Shown: positions 32,576-39,018 of the stretch, piece by piece
Position numbering within the stretch: position 1 is the stretch's first letter
How the letters are laid out: every line of letters begins with the position of its first letter
Source: Pseudomonadota bacterium
GTDB taxonomy: Bacteria > Pseudomonadota > Alphaproteobacteria > Micropepsales > Micropepsaceae
Length of the DNA stretch: 39,018 bases
Direction: 5' to 3'
Assembly: GCA_018242105.1 (NCBI GenBank)
Contig: JAFECP010000033.1
Location: 1 to 39,018, forward strand
Program-made: the position numbers and the translations under genes
The notes under the pieces: generated by a model
What the model was told of the DNA's origin: nothing
Database searches by the model: none
Seen by the model: only the letters and a program-made list of their open reading frames with translations

Positions 32576-33685
32576 ATGATGCGTTCCTTTGCCAAATTCT
32601 CTGTCGCGAGCCTGTTCCTGATGGCGATGCCGGTGGCGGCTTCCGCTGCGCCGGCAGCGAAAGCCGATACGCCCTCCGCGCGCGCGGCGATTGCGGCCGC
32701 GCAAGCCATTCCCGCCGGTGGAATCCAGGAACTGAAGGCCATTGAGATCGGTGGCATCAAGCAATGGATCAGCGTGCGCGGCAGGAATCCCGCCAATCCG
32801 ATTCTGCTGTTCATTCATGGCGGACCGGGTTCGCCCATGATGCCCGAAAGCTGGGCCTGGCAGCGGCCCTGGGAAGATTACTTCACCGTCGTGCAATGGG
32901 ATCAACGCGGCGCGGGAAAGACGTTCTCCGCCGCCAAGCGCAAACCCGATCCCGCGATGACGGTCGACCGCATGCAGGCCGACGCGGAAGAGGTGATCGC
33001 CTATCTGGAGCGCACCTATAACAAGAAGAAGATATTTCTGATGGGTCATTCATGGGGCAGCGTTCTGGGATTGCGCGTGGCGGCGCATCGCCCCGATCTT
33101 CTCTATGCCTATATCGGCGTGGGGCAGGTGGTGAACGGGGTGCGCAACGAACAGGTCGGTTACGCGCAAACACTCGCGCAGGCGGAAAAGATCGGCAATC
33201 AGCAAGCCGTCAAGGAACTGAAGGCGCTTGCGCCTTATCCCAGCACGAATGGGCCGACCCCGCTGGGCAAGGTCATGACGGAACGCAAATGGGATGTCGC
33301 TCTGGGCGGCATGGTCTATGGAAAAAGCCAGGACGACGCCGATCTGCTGCGCGCGGCGAGCCCCGATTACACGGACTATGATGTCGCTTCCGCCCAAATC
33401 GGCGAGTTGCTTTCCGCGAAAACGCTTCTGCCGGCGGTTGTGAATGTGAACTTCGACAATGTCCACCAGTTCCAATGCCCGATATTCATCTTCGCGGGCG
33501 CGGACGACCGCACGACACCGGAGAGCGTTGCGAAGGCATATTTCGACACCATCCGGGCGCCGCAAAAGAAGTTCTTCAAGATCGAACGCGCGGCGCATTA
33601 TGTCGTGAGCGAGGCGCCGGGCGAGGTTCTGGTGGATCTGGTCCGCGATGTGCGCCCGCTTTCGCAAGGCGCTTCCGCGCCGTAG
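32576..33685 (+). CDS. Secreted alpha/beta hydrolase, proline iminopeptidase (S33)-like
   Basis: A signal peptide (MMRSFAKFSVASLFLMAMPVAASA) is followed by an alpha/beta hydrolase. Visible are the oxyanion motif FIHGGPGSPMMP, YFTVVQWDQRGAGKT (typical of S33 prolyl aminopeptidases), Ser159 in LMGHSWGSVLG, an acid in IFAGADDRTTPES and His in ERAAHYVVSEAPG. Reaction: release of an N-terminal residue, typically Pro, from peptides, or hydrolysis of a related amide or ester. GGAG directly precedes the ATG, 32 bp after the receptor stop. It is probably periplasmic, acting on material brought in by receptor 2. Confidence 0.88.
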   Translation: MMRSFAKFSVASLFLMAMPVAASAAPAAKADTPSARAAIAAAQAIPAGGIQELKAIEIGGIKQWISVRGRNPANPILLFIHGGPGSPMMPESWAWQRPWEDYFTVVQWDQRGAGKTFSAAKRKPDPAMTVDRMQADAEEVIAYLERTYNKKKIFLMGHSWGSVLGLRVAAHRPDLLYAYIGVGQVVNGVRNEQVGYAQTLAQAEKIGNQQAVKELKALAPYPSTNGPTPLGKVMTERKWDVALGGMVYGKSQDDADLLRAASPDYTDYDVASAQIGELLSAKTLLPAVVNVNFDNVHQFQCPIFIFAGADDRTTPESVAKAYFDTIRAPQKKFFKIERAAHYVVSEAPGEVLVDLVRDVRPLSQGASAP

Positions 33686-33716
33686 TCTTCGGAGCGGCGA
33701 AGAACAAGGCATAACG

Positions 33717-35264
33717 ATGAACGGCGCGGAGAGCCTGGTACGAACACTGGCCGCTTCCGGTGTAGAGGTCTGTTTTTCCAATCCCGGCACCTCGGAGATG
33801 CATTTCGTCGCCGCGCTCGACAAGGTCGATGGCATGCGTGCGGTGCTTGCCTTGTTCGAGGGCGTGGCGACGGGCGCGGCGGATGGTTATGGCCGTATCG
33901 CCGGAAAACCCGCGGCGACATTGCTGCACCTCGGCCCGGGGTTCGCGAACGGTCTGGCCAATCTTCACAATGCGCGGCGCGCTTCCACGCCGATCGTCAA
34001 TATCGTTGGCGATCACGCCACCTATCACGCCCAATATGATGCGCCGCTGACCTCGGACCTTGTGGGCTTCGCGCGGCCCGTGTCGGGTTGGATCTACAGC
34101 AGCGTTTCTGCTGGCACGGTTGCGAGCGATGCCGCGCGTGCGGTGCAGGCTGCGCGCAACGCACCCGGCCAGATCGCCACGCTTGTCCTGCCCGCGGACA
34201 CGGCATGGAACGACGCAGAGGGCGCAGCGCCTGCGCTTCCCGTGTTCGGTCCGGCGCCGGTATCGTCGCGCGCGATAGACGATGTGGCGAAGGCTCTTCG
34301 CAACGGCAAGCGCACCGCCATTCTCATCCGCGATCCCGGCGCTTTGACGCGCGAAGGCTTGGAAAGCGCGGGGCGCATCGCCGCGAAATCGAAGGCGCGG
34401 ATCCTGTGCGACACTTTCACGCCGAAGATCACGCGTGGCGCGGGTGTCGTGGCGCTGGAGCGGATTCCCTATTTCGCCGAACAGATCGTCGAGTTTCTCA
34501 AGGATGTCGAGCAGCTCGTGCTGGTTGGCGCCAAACCACCGGTGACGTTCTTCGCCTATCCCGGCAAACCATCCTGGTGCACGCCCGAAGGCGCGCAAAT
34601 CCTCTATCTGTCGCATCCGCATGAAGACGGCCGCGCCGCTCTCGCCGCCGTGGCGGAAGCGATCGGTGCGCCGAAGGATGGCGCAACGCCGGCGGCGCTC
34701 AAACGGCCCGATATCCCAACCGAAGCCTTCAACGCCTACACCGTCGGCCAGATCATCGCGCGCTTTCTTCCGAAAGGGGCGATCATTTCCGACGAAGCGG
34801 CGACATCCGGCGCGGGTGCGGCGATGTTCACAGCCAATGCCCCCTGGCACGATCATATGTCGCTGACCGGAGGCGCCATCGGACAGGGTGTGCCGTTAGC
34901 GACGGGGGCGGCTGTTGCCGCGCCAAGCCGAAAGGTTCTGGCGCTGCAAGGTGATGGCGGCGGGATGTACACGCTGCAAGCGTTGTGGACGCAGGCGCGC
35001 GAAAAGCTGGACGTAACGACGGTCATCTTCGCCAACCGCTCCTATGCCATTCTCAACATCGAGCTTGCGCGCGTGGGCGCCGGAAATCCCGGACCGAAAA
35101 CGCTGTCGATGCTCGATCTGCACAATCCGGAACTGAACTGGGTATCGCTGGCGAACGGCATGGGCGTTGAGGCGACCCGCGCGACGTCCAACGCGGAATT
35201 CGCGGCGCAATTCGAAAGCGCGATGCGGGAGCGGGCCCCAAGATTGATCGAAGTGATGCTCTAG
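33717..35264 (+). CDS. ThDP-dependent enzyme (acetolactate synthase/benzoylformate decarboxylase-like)
   Basis: A three-domain thiamine-diphosphate enzyme of 515 aa from the ATG at 33717. The catalytic Glu48 lies in ALFEGVATGAADGYGR, preceded by FSNPGTSEMHF. The C-terminal PYR/PP pattern ends with the cofactor motif LQGDGGGMYTLQALWTQ and NRSYAILN (GDG...N). It belongs to the IlvB superfamily but lies in a catabolic-style neighbourhood without a small regulatory subunit, so a 2-oxo-acid decarboxylase or carboligase is as likely as acetolactate synthase. It follows the proline iminopeptidase-like gene by 31 bp. With the divergent aminotransferase, a transamination then decarboxylation route is plausible but unproven. 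Confidence 0.82.
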   Translation: MNGAESLVRTLAASGVEVCFSNPGTSEMHFVAALDKVDGMRAVLALFEGVATGAADGYGRIAGKPAATLLHLGPGFANGLANLHNARRASTPIVNIVGDHATYHAQYDAPLTSDLVGFARPVSGWIYSSVSAGTVASDAARAVQAARNAPGQIATLVLPADTAWNDAEGAAPALPVFGPAPVSSRAIDDVAKALRNGKRTAILIRDPGALTREGLESAGRIAAKSKARILCDTFTPKITRGAGVVALERIPYFAEQIVEFLKDVEQLVLVGAKPPVTFFAYPGKPSWCTPEGAQILYLSHPHEDGRAALAAVAEAIGAPKDGATPAALKRPDIPTEAFNAYTVGQIIARFLPKGAIISDEAATSGAGAAMFTANAPWHDHMSLTGGAIGQGVPLATGAAVAAPSRKVLALQGDGGGMYTLQALWTQAREKLDVTTVIFANRSYAILNIELARVGAGNPGPKTLSMLDLHNPELNWVSLANGMGVEATRATSNAEFAAQFESAMRERAPRLIEVML

Positions 35265-35374
35265 GCTGCGGTTTCCGCGCGCTATATATGGAATATATAT
35301 AATTCCGCCGCTGCCACTGTCTCGAATTCCTACCTCCGCATGACGATGTTGACGCTCTCGAAAAGGAGAGCGCC

Positions 35375-35458
35375 ATGCTCGATGCCGCCTTCATTGCTGC
35401 CGGAATCGCCTTCTTCCTGGTGAGCGCGGGTTATGCGCGCATCTGCGAATGGTTGTGA
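35375..35458 (+). CDS. 27-aa single-span peptide upstream of kdpF
   Basis: It encodes MLDAAFIAAGIAFFLVSAG followed by YARICEWL, preceded by AAAAGGAG with good spacing. One hydrophobic segment spans residues 4-20. It ends 7 bp before kdpF, so it belongs to the kdp operon. It is not KdpF itself, which follows. A role as a small accessory of the K+ pump is plausible from position and form only. Confidence 0.6.
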   Translation: MLDAAFIAAGIAFFLVSAGYARICEWL

Positions 35459-35465
35459 AGCGCCC

Positions 35466-35555
35466 ATGACACTCGACTACGTGCTCGGCAGCTTTGTGAC
35501 GTTCTTCATCCTCGCCTATCTCGTTTACGCGCTGGTTCGCCCGGAGCGCTTCTAG
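35466..35555 (+). CDS. kdpF: KdpF, small subunit of the K+-transporting ATPase
   Basis: The 29-residue product MTLDYVLGSFVTFFILAYL followed by VYALVRPERF has the single hydrophobic helix and the terminal LxRPERF of KdpF, which stabilises the KdpABC complex. It ends 9 bp before kdpA. Confidence 0.9.
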   Translation: MTLDYVLGSFVTFFILAYLVYALVRPERF

Positions 35556-35564
35556 GACATTCCC

Positions 35565-37292
35565 ATGACGATCAATGGCTGGGTTCAGATCGCGCTCTAT
35601 TGCGTGATCGTCATCGCAATCACCAGGCCGCTGGGCGGCTATCTCGCGCGCATCTTCTCGGGCGAGCGCACATTCCTGTCGCCGGTCCTCGGATGGCTGG
35701 AGCGCGGCATTTATCGCCTGAGCGGCGTCAATCCCAGCGAAGAGCAGAACTGGCTCACCTATGCGATGGCGATGCTCGCCTTCAGCGTGGCGGGCTTCAT
35801 CGTGCTTTACGCGATCCAGCGATTGCAGGACGTGTTGCCGTTCAATCCGCAACATCTTCCCGCAGCGAGCCCCGATCTGGCATTCAACACCTCGATCAGT
35901 TTCGTCTCGAACACCAACTGGCAGTCCTACGTTCCCGAAACGACGATGAGCTATCTGACCCAGATGATGGGCCTGACGATGCACAATTTCGTCAGCGCGG
36001 CCACGGGCATCGCGCTCGCCGTCGCGCTGGTGCGCGGCTTCGCGCGGCGCTCGGCCAAGACGGTGGGAAATTTCTGGGCCGATCTGGTGCGCTGCACGCT
36101 GTATGTGCTGCTGCCGATCTCCATTGTCGTTGGGCTGTTCTTCGTCTGGCAGGGCATGCCGCAGAATCTGCATGCCTATGTCGACGCGACGACACTGGAA
36201 GGCGGCAGGCAGACCATCGCGCAAGGTCCCGTGGCTTCTCAGGAAGTCATCAAGATGCTGGGCACCAATGGCGGCGGCTTCTTCAACGCCAACTCCGCGC
36301 ATCCTTATGAGAACCCGAACGCGCTCACCAACCTGATCGAGATGGTCCTGATCTTCTCCGTCGGCGCGGCGCTGACGAATATGTTCGGCCGCATGGTGGG
36401 CGATGAACGCCAGGGCTGGGCGATCTTTGCGGTGATGGGGCTTCTGTTCCTCGCGGGCGCAGGCGTGATCTATGCCGCGGAAGCGCCCGGCAACCCCGCC
36501 TTCGCCGCGCTGCATATCGACCAGATCGCCAGCGCACTTCAGGCAGGCGGCAATATGGAAGGCAAGGAAGTCCGGTTCGGCATCGCGAACTCCTTACTCT
36601 TCGCAAACGTCACCACCGATGCCTCCTGCGGCGCAGTCAATACGATGCATGACAGCCTAATGCCGCTGGCCGGCATGATCCCCATCGTCAACATGATGCT
36701 GGGCGAGATCATCTTCGGCGGCGTCGGATCGGGTCTTTACGGCATGCTGCTCTTCGCCATCGTCGCGGTGTTTATCGCGGGGCTGATGGTGGGCCGCACA
36801 CCGGAATATCTGGGCAAAAAGATCGAGGCGCGGGACGTGAAGATGGCCATGCTCGCCATCCTCATCCTGCCGCTGTCGATCCTGGGTTTCACCGCGCTAG
36901 CCGTCGTGTTGAAGGATGGCCTTGCCGGGCCGCTGAATGCCGGGCCGCACGGCTATAGCGAAATCCTCTACGCCTACACCTCGACTACCGCCAACAATGG
37001 CAGCGCCTTCGCGGGCCTCACCGCCAACACGCCGTTCTACAATTCGACGCTCGGCTTCGCGATGCTGATCGGCCGTTTCCTAATGATCGTGCCGATGATG
37101 GCCGCAGCCGGATCGCTGGCGGGCAAGAAGATCGTGCCCCCATCGGAAGGCACGTTCCCCACGCATGGCGGATTGTTCGTTGGCCTTCTGATCGGCGTCA
37201 TCCTCATCGTCGGCGGCCTCACCTATTTCCCGGCGCTCTCGCTCGGCCCAATCGTCGAACATCTGACGATGAACGCCGGCCAGTCGTTCTGA
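35565..37292 (+). CDS. kdpA: KdpA, K+-channel-like subunit of the Kdp ATPase
   Basis: At 575 aa it is normal for KdpA, the K+-translocating membrane subunit of the KdpFABC high-affinity potassium pump. Motifs include [16 protein letters not shown] near the N-terminus and selectivity-loop sequences [51 protein letters not shown] and [14 protein letters not shown]. It ends 13 bp before kdpB. Expression of kdp operons is normally induced by low K+ through KdpDE, which are not in the window. Confidence 0.97.
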   Translation: MTINGWVQIALYCVIVIAITRPLGGYLARIFSGERTFLSPVLGWLERGIYRLSGVNPSEEQNWLTYAMAMLAFSVAGFIVLYAIQRLQDVLPFNPQHLPAASPDLAFNTSISFVSNTNWQSYVPETTMSYLTQMMGLTMHNFVSAATGIALAVALVRGFARRSAKTVGNFWADLVRCTLYVLLPISIVVGLFFVWQGMPQNLHAYVDATTLEGGRQTIAQGPVASQEVIKMLGTNGGGFFNANSAHPYENPNALTNLIEMVLIFSVGAALTNMFGRMVGDERQGWAIFAVMGLLFLAGAGVIYAAEAPGNPAFAALHIDQIASALQAGGNMEGKEVRFGIANSLLFANVTTDASCGAVNTMHDSLMPLAGMIPIVNMMLGEIIFGGVGSGLYGMLLFAIVAVFIAGLMVGRTPEYLGKKIEARDVKMAMLAILILPLSILGFTALAVVLKDGLAGPLNAGPHGYSEILYAYTSTTANNGSAFAGLTANTPFYNSTLGFAMLIGRFLMIVPMMAAAGSLAGKKIVPPSEGTFPTHGGLFVGLLIGVILIVGGLTYFPALSLGPIVEHLTMNAGQSF

Positions 37293-37305
37293 GAAAGCAC
37301 AGATC

Positions 37306-39018
37306 ATGAGCAAGACACGCAGCAGAGCGTCCATCGCGGACAGCGCCATTCTTCTTCCCGCCATCTGGGGCGCCTTCACCAAGCTCAATCCCCGCGCCAT
37401 GGCGCGCAATCCGGTGATGTTCGTGGTGGAGATCGTGGCCACGCTGACCACGATCCTCTTCATCCGCGATCTGGTCACGCATACCGGCGATCACCTGTTC
37501 TCGTTCCAGATAAATCTATGGCTCTGGTTCACGGTGCTGTTCGCCAATTTCGCCGAAGCCGTCGCGGAAGGCCGCGGCAAGGCGCAGGCGGAAAGCCTGC
37601 GCAAGACCAAGATCGATCTCGACGCCAAGCTGCTGGCCGATCAGCAGATGAAAGTGTGGCGTAAGGTTCCGGCGACACAACTGGAGCGCGGCAATCTGGT
37701 GCTGGTGGAAGCGGGTGAGCTGATCCCCTCGGATGGCGACATCGTGGAAGGCGTGGCTTCCGTCGATGAATCCGCCATCACCGGCGAAAGCGCGCCGGTG
37801 ATCCGCGAAGGCGGCGGCGACCGTTCAGCGGTCACGGGCGGCACACGCGTGTTATCCGACTGGATTGTGGTGAAGATCACCGCCACCAAGGGCAACACCT
37901 TCCTCGACCGCATGATCGCGCTGGTGGAAGGCGCCGAGCGGCAGAAGACGCCCAACGAAATCGCGCTCAACATCCTGCTCGCGGGCATGACGATCATCTT
38001 CGTCTTCGCCGTGGCGACGATTCCAAGCTTCGCGCGCTATGCCGGCGGCACCTTGTCGGTGCTGGCGCTGGTCGCACTGTTTGTCACCCTCATTCCTACC
38101 ACAATCGGCGCGCTCCTTTCCGCCATAGGCATCGCCGGCATGGACCGGCTGGTGCGCTTCAACGTGCTCGCCATGTCGGGCCGGGCGGTAGAAGCGGCGG
38201 GCGATGTGGACACGCTGCTGCTCGACAAGACCGGCACGATCACGCTCGGCAACCGCCAGGCTTCGGAGTTCCTGCCGTTGCCGGGCGTCAGCGAGCACGA
38301 TCTCGCCGAAGCCGCGCAGTTTTCCTCGCTCTCCGACGAGACGCCGGAAGGCCGCTCCATCGTCATCCTGGCGAAGGAAAAATACGGCTTACGCGGCCGC
38401 GAGATGAGCACCACGCACGCCACCTTCGTGCCCTTCACTGCGCAGACGCGCATCAGCGGTATCGATATTGACGGCTCCTCCATCCGCAAGGGCGCGGTGG
38501 ATGTCGTGGTGAGTTATGTCCGTGCGGCCAAAGGAATCTCCGCAGCGGGCGGCGATGCGGCAGCCGCCGCTGTCGAAGCGCTGGGCGCGGAGACGGCGCG
38601 CAGCTTTCTCAACATCGCCGAACGCATCGCCAAATCCGGTGGTACGCCACTGGCCGTAGCGAAAGACGGAAAGCTGCTCGGTGTTATTCATCTGAAGGAC
38701 ATCGTGAAGGGCGGCATCCGCGAGCGTTTCGCGAGCTTGCGCAAGATGGGCATCCGCACGGTGATGATCACCGGCGACAACCCCCTCACCGCCGCCGCCA
38801 TCGCCGCCGAATCCGGCGTGGACGACTTCCTCGCCCAGGCGACGCCGGAAATGAAACTGAAGCTGATGCGCGAAGAACAGGCAAAGGGCAAACTCGTCGC
38901 CATGTGCGGCGATGGCACCAACGACGCGCCCGCGCTGGCGCAAGCCGATGTGGGCGTTGCGATGAACACCGGCACCATGGCCGCGCGCGAGGCCGGCAAC
39001 ATGGTGGATCTGGACAGC
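37306..39018 (+). CDS. kdpB: KdpB, P-type ATPase subunit of the Kdp pump (partial, runs off the end)
   Basis: The frame is open from the ATG at 37306 to the last base of the window (571 codons), so about 110 residues are missing. It is a P-type ATPase: [11 protein letters not shown] (actuator domain TGES), [14 protein letters not shown] (KdpB transmembrane motif), the phosphorylation site Asp307 in [13 protein letters not shown], and [29 protein letters not shown] plus [21 protein letters not shown] (hinge). It hydrolyses ATP to drive K+ uptake through KdpA. GAAAG precedes the start. Confidence 0.97.
   Translation, partial: MSKTRSRASIADSAILLPAIWGAFTKLNPRAMARNPVMFVVEIVATLTTILFIRDLVTHTGDHLFSFQINLWLWFTVLFANFAEAVAEGRGKAQAESLRKTKIDLDAKLLADQQMKVWRKVPATQLERGNLVLVEAGELIPSDGDIVEGVASVDESAITGESAPVIREGGGDRSAVTGGTRVLSDWIVVKITATKGNTFLDRMIALVEGAERQKTPNEIALNILLAGMTIIFVFAVATIPSFARYAGGTLSVLALVALFVTLIPTTIGALLSAIGIAGMDRLVRFNVLAMSGRAVEAAGDVDTLLLDKTGTITLGNRQASEFLPLPGVSEHDLAEAAQFSSLSDETPEGRSIVILAKEKYGLRGREMSTTHATFVPFTAQTRISGIDIDGSSIRKGAVDVVVSYVRAAKGISAAGGDAAAAAVEALGAETARSFLNIAERIAKSGGTPLAVAKDGKLLGVIHLKDIVKGGIRERFASLRKMGIRTVMITGDNPLTAAAIAAESGVDDFLAQATPEMKLKLMREEQAKGKLVAMCGDGTNDAPALAQADVGVAMNTGTMAAREAGNMVDLDS

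Noticed and set aside
33576-34856. Minus-strand open frame of 426 codons
   Set aside because: It is fully opposite the hydrolase and ThDP genes, has no family motif, and has the Arg-rich composition typical of antisense frames in GC-rich DNA.
35283-35305. AT-rich palindromic stretch before the kdp operon as an operator
   Set aside because: It is mostly alternating AT with 5-bp GGAAT/ATTCC arms; TATAAT occurs but no -35 element fits, so it is only a possible promoter element.
35391-36515. Minus-strand open frame of 374 codons opposite kdpF/kdpA
   Set aside because: The kdp genes explain the sequence; the antisense translation is low-complexity and charged.
1-39018. CRISPR arrays, tRNA or rRNA genes, phage genes
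   Set aside because: No regularly spaced repeats, no cloverleaf or rRNA-like sequence and no phage-type proteins were seen.

Overview
The window reads as a chromosome segment of an alphaproteobacterium, probably a sphingomonad or a Micropepsaceae/Rhizomicrobium-like lineage. The reasons are high GC, several TonB-dependent receptors with a VVTA-type TonB box, a spinster-type MFS transporter, many peptidases and a kdpF-kdpA-kdpB operon. The taxonomy is inference; no rRNA or tRNA gene is present.

Region 1 (166-20685) is a large peptide-catabolism locus. It holds an M19 dipeptidase-like protein, an OsmC-like protein, a GntR/FCD regulator, a TonB-dependent receptor, two CocE/NonD-family serine hydrolases, two paralogous metal-dependent amidohydrolases, an NTF2-like protein, a dipeptide epimerase of the enolase superfamily, an MFS transporter, a PLP-dependent Ser/Thr dehydratase-like enzyme, an S9 prolyl-oligopeptidase-family peptidase and an M13 metallopeptidase. 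A palindrome with the core GTTATAAC (best form TTGTTATAACAA) occurs five times, always between genes and next to the promoters of this set: 1257, 2895, 3063, 9487 and 18672. I propose that these are operators for the GntR/FCD protein at 2101-2813 and that they join at least four promoter regions into one regulon. The enzyme set suggests uptake and dismantling of an unusual peptide, such as one that is blocked, cyclic or D-residue-containing. The substrate is not known.

Region 2 (about 20686-26160) is a decayed patch. It contains an nsrR-nnrS-DUF488 nitric-oxide-response operon with an excellent NsrR-type operator, but NsrR has lost an internal block and the DUF488 gene is truncated and joined to an unrelated fragment. 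Next to it is a frameshifted sdhB fragment and a 2396-bp IS66-family element (23666-26061) with perfect 8-bp target duplications and a broken tnpC.

Region 3 (26160-35264) is a second amino-acid/peptide module with a divergent layout. On the minus strand are an aminotransferase and an XRE-cupin regulator. On the plus strand are a membrane-anchored class C-type serine hydrolase, a second TonB-dependent receptor, a secreted proline iminopeptidase-like hydrolase and a ThDP-dependent enzyme. Region 4 (35375 to the end) is the start of a kdp high-affinity K+ uptake operon: a 27-aa ORF, kdpF, kdpA and kdpB, which runs off the end of the window.
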